A DNA stretch of 64,000 nucleotides from Marinovum sp. (GTDB taxonomy: Bacteria > Pseudomonadota > Alphaproteobacteria > Rhodobacterales > Rhodobacteraceae): positions 1 to 64,000 of the forward strand of contig JAKVBH010000016.1 in the NCBI GenBank assembly GCA_022447495.1, written 5' to 3'. This document shows, piece by piece, positions 53,656-62,256 of the stretch (positions are counted from its first letter, which is position 1; each line of letters starts with the position of its first letter). The translations under genes and the position numbers were made by a program. The notes beneath the pieces are model-generated. The model was not told where the DNA came from. It did not search any database and saw only the letters and a program-made list of their open reading frames with translations.

Positions 53656-54045
53656 GGCAGGCGCCACGTTTTGGTGCACGTCGCGCTGATAGAGATGCTC
53701 TGAGGGCATGGTGGCGAGGTACGCCTTGGCACCATCCTCATCCAGGCCAACGCCTGTGGCGATGGTGCGACAAAGGGCTTGGTCCACATCCACCGCCATA
53801 CGACGGCACGCATCTCCACAAACGCACCATTTTTGAGGCAAGAAAAGACCGCTGCGCTGCGCTCTTCGAGCAGAGTTGGCACATAGACCTTGTCGGCGCG
53901 GCATCGCGGCCAGGCGAGTGACAAACATGGTGAGAGGCACCTCACTGGGGGGGAGCCCTGGGGCTGGACGAAATCCCATAAAGACGCGCTTGCAAAGGGC
54001 GCAGCGTGTTGGTGAACTGCTAGATTTCAACCGTGTCCGCGGCCA
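53656..54045 (-). pseudogene. Decayed flavoprotein reductase (CysJ-like) C-terminal remnant
   Basis: Fragments of an NADPH-dependent diflavin reductase lie in different minus-strand frames: FTNTLRPLQARLYGISSSPR (FAD-binding RxYSISSSP motif, altered to RLYGISSSP), then SEVPLTM, then LAWPRCRADKVYVPTLLEER with AVFSCLKNGAFV, then CGDACRRMAVDVDQAL and GLDEDGAKAYLATM. The order is right for CysJ/P450-reductase types, but about 100 residues of the NADPH domain between the first and third blocks are missing, and at least two frame changes plus a TAG are present. A clear relic. Confidence 0.7.
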
Positions 54046-54048
54046 TGA

Positions 54049-54080
54049 CCAAATCCAAATCCAAATCCAAATCCAAATCC
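54049..54080. repeat. Hexanucleotide microsatellite (CCAAAT)5
   Basis: Five perfect CCAAAT units plus CC immediately beside the flavoprotein relic. Such slippage-prone tracts expand and contract. On the minus strand the units would encode alternating Asp-Leu, Trp-Ile or Gly-Phe depending on frame. Confidence 0.95.
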
Positions 54081-54210
54081 AAATCCGAAGCCTGAGGGCC
54101 GTCGGGTGTGGCTTCCGAACCAAAGGCGTCGAGCGTTCGGGGCGTCCCAGTGGCCAGATATCTCTTCACCTGTTTTGATACCAAAATCATGCAACGCGGG
54201 CCTGATGCGT

Positions 54211-55518
54211 TTAATGCACAAAATGCATGTGGGTGAAGTCTTGACGCCATGCCGCGACCTCCTCGGACACGGATGCATCGGTGAGACCGCGGGCGATAAG
54301 CTGGGCCATTCGTGGCGCATCTGCCGATGTCATGCCCCAGCGAACGAGTTCTGGCGTCCCAATGCGCAGACCGTTCATGTCTCCGGGCACTTCAACGATG
54401 GGCAAGCCGATACCACATGACAAAAAGCCAGCCTTGCGCATCTGTTTGGCTGCGGCCTGTCCGCCGCCATAGGGCGCTGCCAAAACTGCGAATTGATGGG
54501 AAAGCGTGAAGCCATCGACGCCTGAGAAAACAGGGACGCCCAAACCATCCAGGTCCGCTGCAATGGCGTTCGCCGTTTTGATCATCTCTTCGGCATATGC
54601 GGGGCCGAAATCGCGCCAATCGAGCATCGTCACTGCCAGAGCGGCGGATTTTGCGACGTCGAAGTTGGCGGTCATCCCCGGAAATGCGATTGCATCAAGA
54701 TCGCGGGCAAGACCTGCGTCGTTGGTGACGATGATGCCACCGGCCGGGCCACCAAGGCTTTTGTAGGTGCTCATTGTCATGAAATGTGCCCCTTCGGTGA
54801 GCGGGTTGCTCCAGGCGCGTCCTGCAATGATTCCACATTGATGAGCGGCGTCGAACATGACCTTGGCCCCGACCTCGTCAGCAATGCTGCGAATCTCCGC
54901 TACGGGGTGTTCAAAGAGGTTCAAGCTGCTTCCGATGGTGATGAGCTTGGGCTGTTCCTTTCGGGCCATGTCGCGCAACCCGTCGAGGTCGATGGTATAG
55001 TGATCAGCCCGAACAGGAGCACCAAGGATGCGGAGTCCAAAAAGCCCGGCACACCCCGCCATGTGGTGTGTCACATGGCCGCCGATGCTGGGGGGCGGCG
55101 CAATGATTGTGTCCCCAGGTTTGCAGGTGGCCATAAAGCCATAGAGGTTGGCAACGGCACCGGAAGGTACCCGGATTTCAGCAAATTTTGCGTCAAAGAC
55201 CTCTGCGCAGAGCTCGGCGGCGATGACTTCGATTTCTTCGATCGCCTCCAGCCCCATTTCGTATTTGTCGCCAGGATAACCCAGCGACGGGCGCGAACCG
55301 ATACCTGAGGAGAGAAAAGCCTCTGCCTTTGGGTTCATCACGTTCGTCGCGGGATTAAGGTTGAAGCATTCTTTCTCATGAATCTCACGGTTTGTGTCGG
55401 CCAGCGTCTCGAGCCGCGCCAATATGGCATCCGACGAGGCGCACGCAGTATTAGAAGCAATGCGCTGCACGAGGTCTTCGCAATCCGTGGGCACCCAATC
55501 TCTTTGTGCAAGCGTCAT
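54211..55518 (-). CDS. SHMT-like PLP enzyme, divergent
   Basis: 435 residues from the ATG at 55518, chosen for its excellent GGAGG. Fold-type I PLP enzyme of the serine hydroxymethyltransferase branch: NLNPATNVMNPKAEAFLSSG for the N-terminal ENxxS segment, GYPGDKYEMG, Asp223 and His226 in VMFDAAHQCGI, and Lys253 in TMSTYKSLGGPAGG, where true SHMT has TTTHKTLRGPRGG. Those changes and the missing folate-site pattern suggest another aldol or methyl-serine reaction. It diverges from the nitrile hydratase operon (122 bp). True glyA is not in the window. Confidence 0.82.
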   Translation of the reverse strand: MTLAQRDWVPTDCEDLVQRIASNTACASSDAILARLETLADTNREIHEKECFNLNPATNVMNPKAEAFLSSGIGSRPSLGYPGDKYEMGLEAIEEIEVIAAELCAEVFDAKFAEIRVPSGAVANLYGFMATCKPGDTIIAPPPSIGGHVTHHMAGCAGLFGLRILGAPVRADHYTIDLDGLRDMARKEQPKLITIGSSLNLFEHPVAEIRSIADEVGAKVMFDAAHQCGIIAGRAWSNPLTEGAHFMTMSTYKSLGGPAGGIIVTNDAGLARDLDAIAFPGMTANFDVAKSAALAVTMLDWRDFGPAYAEEMIKTANAIAADLDGLGVPVFSGVDGFTLSHQFAVLAAPYGGGQAAAKQMRKAGFLSCGIGLPIVEVPGDMNGLRIGTPELVRWGMTSADAPRMAQLIARGLTDASVSEEVAAWRQDFTHMHFVH

Positions 55519-55640
55519 CTTTTTCCTCCTGTAATTGAGCGCAGCCTGCATAGGCGAGCGGCGAGTCGCAAAGCCAAAATGCATCTTGGGGCTTGGTTGC
55601 AGGTGCCCACAGGCGCATAAAGGCCACAAGGGAGGTGACC

Positions 55641-56264
55641 ATGCACGATCATCCGGATCACGACAACGAGATGGACGACATGACAGCCCGTGTTCGCGCG
55701 CTTGAGACCATCTTGGTCGAGAAAGGCCTGGTGGATCCAGCGGCGGTGGATGCCATCATCGACACCTATGAGCACAAGGTTGGCCCTCGCAATGGCGCGA
55801 TGGTGGTGGCACGCGCCTGGGCGGAGCCAGAATTTGCGCAGGCGTTGCGCGAAGACGCGACGGCTGCCATCGAGTCCATGGGGTTTGTGGGACGCCAGGG
55901 CGAGCACATGGTGGCGGTGTTCAACACGGCAGAGGAGCATAACTTGGTCGTCTGTACTCTGTGCTCTTGCTACCCGTGGCCTGTTTTGGGCTTGCCACCC
56001 GCCTGGTACAAAGCGCCCGCTTACCGATCGCGCGCCGTGCGTGAACCACGGGTGGTCCTGTCAGAATTTGGCATATCATTGCCCCAGGGTATGTCGATCC
56101 GAGTTTGGGACTCCACCGCGGAAGTCCGGTATTTGGTCATCCCCGACCGCCCAGCAGGCACTGACGGCATGTCGCAAAATGACTTGGCGGACTTGGTCAC
56201 GCGGGATTCCATGATCGGATGCGGCGTGGCCCGCCCCCCTGCGACCTCAGGGACGGCGGCATGA
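55641..56264 (+). CDS. nthA: Nitrile hydratase alpha subunit, cobalt type
   Basis: 207 residues from ATG 55641 (AGGGAGGTGACC upstream). It forms an alpha2beta2 enzyme that hydrates nitriles to amides. The metal-binding claw is VCTLCSC (Cys105, Cys108, Cys110; Thr106 marks the Co(III) type, Ser in iron enzymes), followed by [20 protein letters not shown] and [12 protein letters not shown]. The N-terminal His/Asp-rich [13 protein letters not shown] is usual for cobalt types. It overlaps the beta gene by 4 bp. Confidence 0.97.
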   Translation: MHDHPDHDNEMDDMTARVRALETILVEKGLVDPAAVDAIIDTYEHKVGPRNGAMVVARAWAEPEFAQALREDATAAIESMGFVGRQGEHMVAVFNTAEEHNLVVCTLCSCYPWPVLGLPPAWYKAPAYRSRAVREPRVVLSEFGISLPQGMSIRVWDSTAEVRYLVIPDRPAGTDGMSQNDLADLVTRDSMIGCGVARPPATSGTAA

Positions 56265-56917
56265 ACGGGCCCCACGATCTGGGGGGACGGCATGGCTTTG
56301 GGGCTGTGATCCCAGAAGACGAAAGCATCCTGTTCCACGCAGATTGGGAAAAGCGCGTTCTGGGCATGACCTTGGCGGCAGGGGCTCTTGGCTATTGGAA
56401 TATCGACGCCTCGCGCCATGCTCGTGAATGCTTGCCGCCTGCGACCTATCTCGGAGCAAGCTATTATGAGATTTGGCTGCGGGCACTTGAGAACCTTCTT
56501 ATAACTTATGGCGAGGTGCGCGATGACGAGTTGGACGCTCAGGCCATGCTGCAGCCCGGGCTTCGGGTGGAAAGACGTCTGGATGCTAAAGCTGTGCCTT
56601 CCGTTCTGGCCGCTGGCGGACCGGCGGACCGACCGGGCCCGGCGCCAAAGTTTGCCATCGGTGATCACGTGCGCACGCGCAATCACCAGCCGTCCGGCCA
56701 CACCCGGTTACCAAGCTATGCCCGTGGGTGCCGGGGCGTCGTGACCGCGCTCCATGGGGCACATGTCTATCCTGATAGCAATGCGCGCTTTGAGGGAGAG
56801 AACCCCCAGCCGCTTTATACGATCTGCTTTGACGCGCGTGATTTGTTTGGGTCCGACGCTGACCCTGCACACAAAGTCAGTATCGAAGCTTGGGAACCCT
56901 ACCTTGATCCAGCCTGA
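56261..56917 (+). CDS. nthB: Nitrile hydratase beta subunit
   Basis: 218 residues starting [16 protein letters not shown], the invariant beta-subunit start. Arginines that hydrogen-bond to the claw cysteine oxides are expected in the helical part ([18 protein letters not shown] region). The C-terminal beta-barrel begins [20 protein letters not shown] and runs through [20 protein letters not shown]. Subunit order alpha-beta is typical of alphaproteobacterial cobalt enzymes. The stop is overlapped by the accessory gene. Confidence 0.96.
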   Translation: MNGPHDLGGRHGFGAVIPEDESILFHADWEKRVLGMTLAAGALGYWNIDASRHARECLPPATYLGASYYEIWLRALENLLITYGEVRDDELDAQAMLQPGLRVERRLDAKAVPSVLAAGGPADRPGPAPKFAIGDHVRTRNHQPSGHTRLPSYARGCRGVVTALHGAHVYPDSNARFEGENPQPLYTICFDARDLFGSDADPAHKVSIEAWEPYLDPA

Positions 56918-57197
56918 CGCCGCTCCATTCGAAGAACCATGGCAGGCGCAGCTTTTTGCTTTGACGGTGGCGTTGAACGAAAGCGGCGCATTCACTTGGA
57001 GCGAATGGGCAGCGTTCTTTGGTCCGCGTGTTCAAAAGGTCGAAGCGAGCGCCTATTGGCAGGTGTGGTCAGAGGCCCTTGTAGCGATGCTTGAGGCGCG
57101 TGGGATTGCGGATGCTGAGGTGGTGTTCGACCTCCAGACCCGGTGGCAGGATGCCGCGCGTGCAACGCCACACGGAATGCCGATCGAGCTGCTCTAA
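56904..57197 (+). CDS. Nitrile hydratase accessory protein
   Basis: 97 residues. Only a TTG (56904) gives a start close enough for the family; it overlaps the beta gene by 14 bp. Content is the accessory-protein pattern: FEEPWQAQLFALTVALNESG, FTWSEWAAFFG, YWQVWSEALVAMLEARGI and WQDAARATPHGMPIEL. Such proteins resemble the beta-subunit N-terminal helix pair and act as metallochaperone/self-subunit-swapping factors delivering cobalt to the alpha subunit. It completes the nthA-nthB-accessory operon. Confidence 0.88.
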   Translation: MIQPDAAPFEEPWQAQLFALTVALNESGAFTWSEWAAFFGPRVQKVEASAYWQVWSEALVAMLEARGIADAEVVFDLQTRWQDAARATPHGMPIELL

Positions 57198-57321
57198 GCG
57201 TTTCATGCAGCTCTGGCCTGACACCCAAGACTTTGGCGCGGCACCATAAAGCATATTCTCCGCGCAAAACTGAGACTTGGCACCTTGCCTTCGGTGCAAC
57301 AATCGTTTGATGATGTGGCGC

Positions 57322-57341
57322 ACCGGGACGATGGTCCCGGT
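57322..57341 (+). promoter_or_regulatory. Hairpin in the DctP leader
   Basis: ACCGGGAC (57322-57329) and GTCCCGGT (57334-57341) form a perfect 8-bp stem with loop GATG. The dctP ribosome-binding site AAGGGAGA starts one base later (57343). No T-run follows, so it is not a terminator; it may tune translation or stabilise the mRNA. Confidence 0.6.
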
Positions 57342-57355
57342 CAAGGGAGACTGAC

Positions 57356-58393
57356 ATGAACCTAACGAAAACACTCGCGCTCGGTGCGGCGGCATCTGCG
57401 CTGATGGCGACCGGTGCGATGGCCCAAGAGGTCACGCTCAAACTGCACCAATTCTTGCCCGCGCAAGCCAACGTGCCGAAACTGATCCTGGATGTCTGGG
57501 CGGACAAAGTCGAAGCCTCATCCGAAGGCCGCATCAAAATCGACCGTTTTCCATCTATGCAATTGGGTGGCCGCCCGCCGGAATTGATTGACCGTGCTAT
57601 TGATGGTGTGGATGATATCGTGTGGACCGTGGTGGGCTACACGCCTGGCCGTTTCCCGTCGACCGAAGTGTTTGAATTGCCCTTCATGGTGGCCAATCCA
57701 GATGATGCGTCATGTGCATATTGGACGATGTTCGAAGAGGGCATGGCGGACACCGAATTCAAGGATTTGGAAATTTTGGGCACTTGGGTGCATGGCCCCG
57801 GCGTCATTCACACGGCTGATCCTGTGGAAGAACCGGCGGATTTGGAAGGCATGAAAATCCGTGGGGGGTCACGCCTTGTGAATGACTTGCTGAGCGCGGC
57901 TGGTGCGACGCCCGTCGGCATGCCTGCTCCTGCGATTTCGGAATCCCTGTCGAAAGGCGTGATTGATGGTACAACGCTTCCTTGGGAAGTTGCACCGGCG
58001 CTGAAAATTCCTGAATTGGTTGAAAACCATACAGAATTTGAGGGCAATGCTCTTTACACACTGACATTTGTCCTAGCCATGAACAAAGCCAAATACGACG
58101 CTTTGTCCGATGCGAATAAAGCCGCCGTCGTTGCAAATTCCGGCATGTCCTTCTCGGTATTTGCAACAAAAGTAATGCAACAAGAAGATGCCCGCGCCCG
58201 CGCCCGTGCAATTGACGATGGCAATACCATCATCACCATCAGCGATACGTCTGGTTGGCAAAACATAGCGTCGTCTGTCTATCAAAGCTGGATCGACGAC
58301 ATGGCTGAAAAGCGGCTTGATGGCCAAGCTATGATTGATCGCGCCCAAGCTCTGATGGCCGGTGACTGCCTCGGGGCCGACAGCGACTACTAA
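57356..58393 (+). CDS. TRAP transporter solute-binding protein DctP
   Basis: 345 residues with signal peptide (about 1-23, ending GAMAQ). DctP/TAXI-type lobes: VTLKLHQFLPAQANVPKLIL, FPSMQLGGRPPELIDRAIDG, MKIRGGSRLVNDLLSAAGAT (the substrate arginine lies in KIRG) and the typical PVGMPAPAISESLSKGVIDG. It binds an organic acid-like ligand in the periplasm for the sodium-driven DctQM permease encoded next. The ligand is probably a carboxylate or amino acid-related acid. AAGGGAGA precedes the ATG. Confidence 0.93.
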   Translation: MNLTKTLALGAAASALMATGAMAQEVTLKLHQFLPAQANVPKLILDVWADKVEASSEGRIKIDRFPSMQLGGRPPELIDRAIDGVDDIVWTVVGYTPGRFPSTEVFELPFMVANPDDASCAYWTMFEEGMADTEFKDLEILGTWVHGPGVIHTADPVEEPADLEGMKIRGGSRLVNDLLSAAGATPVGMPAPAISESLSKGVIDGTTLPWEVAPALKIPELVENHTEFEGNALYTLTFVLAMNKAKYDALSDANKAAVVANSGMSFSVFATKVMQQEDARARARAIDDGNTIITISDTSGWQNIASSVYQSWIDDMAEKRLDGQAMIDRAQALMAGDCLGADSDY

Positions 58394-58452
58394 ACACTTT
58401 TGCGCGACACCAGGGTGTGTCCTTGGTGCCGCGCGACTATTCTGGGGTCCTC

Positions 58453-59037
58453 ATGCACCGCTTAATTGACAAGCTCGCGCGGCTTTTTGCGCTGTTGGGG
58501 GGCGTGACCTTATGTGCGCTGATCGTTTTGGTTTGCGTTTCGGTCTTAGGGCGCTCACTAAACGGCATTTTGCATTCCGATCTTCTTCAAAATCTGGTCC
58601 CAGGCGTTGCCGATGCGTTTCTTGCGCTGGGCATTGGCCCTCTCAATGGGGATTTTGAGATTGTGGAAGCGGGCATGGCCTTTGCGATTTTTGCTTTCCT
58701 GCCCATCTGTCAGCTGCGCGGGGCCCATGCCTCGGTGGATGTGTTCACCTCAAACTTGCCCGACGGCGTGACTCAAACCCTGCGGCTGATCTCTGAGGTG
58801 GTCTTTGCCGCCGCGCTGGTCCTATTGGCGTGGTATCTGGCTCTGGGCGGTATAAGCAAATTTCGCTCGGGTCAAACGACGTTTTTGCTCGAATTTCCGG
58901 TCTGGTGGTCCTATGCGGCGAGCACCTTTGCATTGGCCGTGGCGGCCCTCGTGGCGGTCTATGTCGCCGTGAGCCGGCTGATCGAAGTGGCAACGGGCCA
59001 ACCGGGACCGCTGATCGGGGACGGAGCAGACCATTGA
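58453..59037 (+). CDS. TRAP transporter small permease DctQ
   Basis: 194 residues with four membrane helices (about 10-35, 65-90, 107-130, 145-168) as in DctQ. The motif LPICQLRGAHASVDVFTSNL between helices 2 and 3 is family typical. Start at ATG 58453 (GGGGTC upstream), since the upstream GTG extension is hydrophilic and unlike the family. It supports the large subunit and the binding-protein interaction. The stop overlaps the TTG start of DctM. Confidence 0.9.
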   Translation: MHRLIDKLARLFALLGGVTLCALIVLVCVSVLGRSLNGILHSDLLQNLVPGVADAFLALGIGPLNGDFEIVEAGMAFAIFAFLPICQLRGAHASVDVFTSNLPDGVTQTLRLISEVVFAAALVLLAWYLALGGISKFRSGQTTFLLEFPVWWSYAASTFALAVAALVAVYVAVSRLIEVATGQPGPLIGDGADH

Positions 59038-60530
59038 GCGACATTATGATCGGGCTGGTATCGTTTCCAGCCTTGCTCTTCCTCATCTTTTTGCGCGTGC
59101 CCATTGGTCTGGCGATGTTTGCCACGGGGCTCGGCGGCATCTTGTTCATGACCGGCGACACAACCATCGCCTTTGGTCGACTGCGGTCAGAGACCTACAC
59201 GACTTTCTCAAGCTACTCGCTGTCAATCGTGCCGATGTTCTTGCTCATGGGCCATTTCGCGACCCTGGGTGGCATGAGCCAAGCACTTTTCAAAGCCGCC
59301 GAAAGCTGGCTGGGCCACCGCAAGGGCGGGGTGGCCATGGCGTCGGTGGGTGCCTGCGCTGGCTTTGGTGCAATCTGTGGCTCCTCGCTTGCCACCGCAG
59401 CCACGATGAGCCGGGTAGCGCTCCCTGAGTTGAAACGCTACGGCTATTCCGGTGGCTTCTCCACGGCGACATTGGCGGCGGGCGGGACTCTTGGCATTTT
59501 GATCCCGCCATCGGTGGTTTTGGTGATCTACGCCATCCTGACCGAGCAAAACATCGCCAAGCTTTTTCTTGCCGCCTTCATACCCGGCATGCTCGCCGCC
59601 GCTGGCTACATGATCACCATTTCTGTCTATGTGCGCCTCAACCCGGCTGCGGCGGGTCTACGTCCGCGGATTCCCTATGCCGAGCGCTTCCGCGCTTTGA
59701 TCGATGTTTGGCCCGTACTTTTGGTTTTTTTCCTGGTGGTGGGCGGCATCTATCTGGGTTGGTTCACACCCACAGAAGGCGCCGCTGTTGGGGCTTTTGG
59801 CACTGGGCTTATCGCCTGGTTTGCGGGGGGCCTCACGCGGGCCAGCCTCAATGAGAGCTTTATCGTCACGGCCAAATCCACGGCGATGATCTTTTTCATC
59901 ATCTTCGGCGCGGCCTTCTACAACGGATTTCTTGCGCTCACACAAATGCCCCAAGCTGCGGGCGAATGGGTTGTGGCAAGCGGCCTGACCCCGATGGTGA
60001 TCATCATGATCATTCTGGTGTTCTACCTGATCTTGGGCTGTTTCATGGACAGCCTGTCGATGATCCTGCTTACGATCCCGATCTTTTGGCCCATCGTTCA
60101 AGCGCTTGATTTCACCTTTGTCACCATGGCCGAGCTACAATCGGCGCGCCTTGTCGATATGGTGGCCAGTGGCAAAGAAATACCCGCTGCCGTCTTGTCC
60201 GAAGCCCAAACACTGCTGGCCAGCGGCAAAGAACTGACGCGTGAAATGACCCGGGAACTTGGTCTGCGCGGCGTCTCGAAAGGTGCACTCAACCGCGTAA
60301 ACGTCGAATATATCGCGATTTGGTTTGGCATCCTTGTGCTCATCGTGGTTGAGGTGGGCCTCATTACGCCGCCCGTGGGCATGAACCTCTTTGTCATCAA
60401 CGCGATGGAGCGTAACACGCCCATGGTCGAAACCTACAAGGCTGTGCTCTATTTTGTGGCCTCTGACCTTTTGCGGGTTGCATTGCTCTTGGCCTTCCCA
60501 ATCATTACGCTCGTGCTCTTGCCGATCTAG
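59034..60530 (+). CDS. TRAP transporter large permease DctM
   Basis: 498 residues, many helices in the DctM pattern: MIGLVSFPALLFLIFLRVPI, LGGMSQALFKAAESWLGHRK, GACAGFGAICGSSLATAATM, GTLGILIPPSVVLVIYAILT (conserved PPS hairpin) and a C-terminal VEVGLITPPVGMNLFVINAM. A longer loop near 360-415 (ASGKEIPAAVLSEAQTLLAS) is an insertion relative to short forms. It is the sodium-coupled translocation subunit. Start TTG at 59034, coupled to dctQ by a TTGA overlap. Confidence 0.93.
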   Translation: MSDIMIGLVSFPALLFLIFLRVPIGLAMFATGLGGILFMTGDTTIAFGRLRSETYTTFSSYSLSIVPMFLLMGHFATLGGMSQALFKAAESWLGHRKGGVAMASVGACAGFGAICGSSLATAATMSRVALPELKRYGYSGGFSTATLAAGGTLGILIPPSVVLVIYAILTEQNIAKLFLAAFIPGMLAAAGYMITISVYVRLNPAAAGLRPRIPYAERFRALIDVWPVLLVFFLVVGGIYLGWFTPTEGAAVGAFGTGLIAWFAGGLTRASLNESFIVTAKSTAMIFFIIFGAAFYNGFLALTQMPQAAGEWVVASGLTPMVIIMIILVFYLILGCFMDSLSMILLTIPIFWPIVQALDFTFVTMAELQSARLVDMVASGKEIPAAVLSEAQTLLASGKELTREMTRELGLRGVSKGALNRVNVEYIAIWFGILVLIVVEVGLITPPVGMNLFVINAMERNTPMVETYKAVLYFVASDLLRVALLLAFPIITLVLLPI

Positions 60531-60547
60531 CCTGCGAGGAGATTTCC

Positions 60548-61327
60548 ATGCCTGCACCACACAACCCTTTCAAAGCGGCCCTAGCCAAAGGAGAGCTGCA
60601 AATCGGCTGTTGGTTGGGCCTTGCCGAACCGTATGTGGCCGAGATCAGCGCGGGCGCGGGCTTTGATTGGGTGGTGGTCGACAGCGAGCATGCCCCAAAT
60701 GATCTGCGCTCCATCACAGCGCATCTCCAAGTGCTGGCCGCGCGCGGTTCCCATGCCGTCGTCCGACCCCCGATTGGCGAGACTTGGATCATCAAACAAT
60801 TACTCGACGCCGGTGCCCAGAGCCTTTTGATCCCAATGGTCGAAAGCGGTGCCCAGGCCCAAGAGCTTGTCAACGCGGTCACCTATCCGCCCCATGGTGT
60901 GCGCGGCGTTGGCGCATCGCTGGCGCGGGCGTCCGACTTTGGTGCGATCTCCGACTATGTGACCTCCGCCCGTGATGAGATTTGCCTGTTGGCCCAGATC
61001 GAGAACCGCAAAGGCATCGAGGCGATGGATGATATTCTGGCGGTGGAGGGCATCGACGGCGTTTTCATTGGCCCCGCCGATCTCGCTGCAGACATGGGCT
61101 ATCCCGGTCAAGGCGCCGTGGGCGAGGTCAAAGACCAGATCGTCACAGCGCTTAAACGGATCGTGGCCGCAGGCAAAGCGGCGGGTATTCTCACCCTCGA
61201 TGCCGAGTTGCAGAAGGAATGCCGCGACCTTGGCGCGCGTTTTATCGCCACTGACATCGACGTGAGCCTCTTTGCCCGCAATATGCGTGCAGCAGCGGCA
61301 TCGGCGAAAGCACTCCTCAAAGACTAG
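60548..61327 (+). CDS. HpcH/HpaI-family aldolase
   Basis: 259 residues, a class II pyruvate aldolase of the HpaI/HpcH TIM-barrel family. Markers: IGCWLGLAEPYVAEISAGAG, VVVDSEHAPND (Glu ligand plus active His), LLIPMVESGAQAQELV, ICLLAQIENRKGIEAMDDI and FIGPADLAADMGYPG. It cleaves 2-keto-4-hydroxy acids, such as 4-hydroxy-2-oxoheptanedioate, into pyruvate and an aldehyde. It starts 17 bp after DctM, so the TRAP ligand likely feeds this pathway. Confidence 0.9.
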   Translation: MPAPHNPFKAALAKGELQIGCWLGLAEPYVAEISAGAGFDWVVVDSEHAPNDLRSITAHLQVLAARGSHAVVRPPIGETWIIKQLLDAGAQSLLIPMVESGAQAQELVNAVTYPPHGVRGVGASLARASDFGAISDYVTSARDEICLLAQIENRKGIEAMDDILAVEGIDGVFIGPADLAADMGYPGQGAVGEVKDQIVTALKRIVAAGKAAGILTLDAELQKECRDLGARFIATDIDVSLFARNMRAAAASAKALLKD

Positions 61328-62256
61328 GGCGTGCGGTACTGTGAGCAAAGCTGGACGGCCGTGCGGATGAACCGCGCATTGCGGGCCTCGCCCCCTGTTT
61401 CATGCATCCGCACGATGTTCCACCCGACATAGGTAAGCGCACGCAGACACAAGAACAGCTGCAAATGCGTGGTGTCCAGGCTGCGTTCGGAGCGATATCC
61501 GGACAAAAGGCTGTGCTCTAGCTCAGGATACTGCGGTGCGGAGCGGTGTTTGAGAAGCGCCGTGGCCACGTCAAAGAGCCGGCACCCCCAACCGCCATCA
61601 TCAAAGTCGATCAGCCTCAACGTTCCATTATCCCAAAGCACATTGGCAGGCACGAGATCGGCGTGGATCAACCCGTAATCAAGCTGTTGCACAGCGGCCA
61701 AAACCCCCTGCGCTTGCGTTCGAAATGCCACAAGCAACGCACGCTCATCGAGGGTTAGGCCCGGGTTGTCCCAAAACCGATCCCAAACCGGCGGGTTGCC
61801 CAAAAGTCCATCAATGTCCCAATGCACGCGCTCAAATGTCTCGCTTGGAGCCCAAGCATCCGTGATCAGATGTGTCCGCGCCATCTCTCGCCCGAGATCA
61901 AAGAAAACCGCGCTCCGTTCGTCGGTTGAGAAACGCTCTAGGCAATCGGTGAGGGTCTCTCCGGCCAACCAAGAGAGCATATCGACTTGAACGCCGTCAA
62001 TGACGGCCAAATATGCTCCGCCTGTGTTGGCGATGGGATCTGGCACAGATACGCCACCTCGTGCCAAGGCCGCCATCCATTCCAACTCAGAGGCAAGCTC
62101 TCGATCACGTCGATACCCTGGTCGATGAAGCCGCAGCGCATGGCGCTTTTCGCCTTGGTACACTTGAAAAACCGAGTTTTCGCGCTCAGCCACAAGGGCG
62201 TATGACGCCCCGAGCATCCCCCATACCTCCAGCGCCTGTTGAACAATCGCGTTCAT
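61324..62256 (-). CDS. APH-type phosphotransferase, small-molecule kinase
   Basis: 310 residues of the choline/APH kinase fold. Brenner loop is LIHADLVPANVL (catalytic Asp near 200) and the metal-binding segment is LIDFDDGGWGCR; N-terminal lobe ENSVFQVYQGEKRHALRLHR. Aminoglycoside resistance is unlikely in this context. It overlaps by 4 bp with a class III aminotransferase-like gene; paired APH kinases and PLP phospho-lyases are known (hydroxylysine kinase with AGXT2L2, or ethanolamine-phosphate routes), so this enzyme probably phosphorylates an amino alcohol or hydroxyamino acid. Confidence 0.85.
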   Translation of the reverse strand: MNAIVQQALEVWGMLGASYALVAERENSVFQVYQGEKRHALRLHRPGYRRDRELASELEWMAALARGGVSVPDPIANTGGAYLAVIDGVQVDMLSWLAGETLTDCLERFSTDERSAVFFDLGREMARTHLITDAWAPSETFERVHWDIDGLLGNPPVWDRFWDNPGLTLDERALLVAFRTQAQGVLAAVQQLDYGLIHADLVPANVLWDNGTLRLIDFDDGGWGCRLFDVATALLKHRSAPQYPELEHSLLSGYRSERSLDTTHLQLFLCLRALTYVGWNIVRMHETGGEARNARFIRTAVQLCSQYRTP

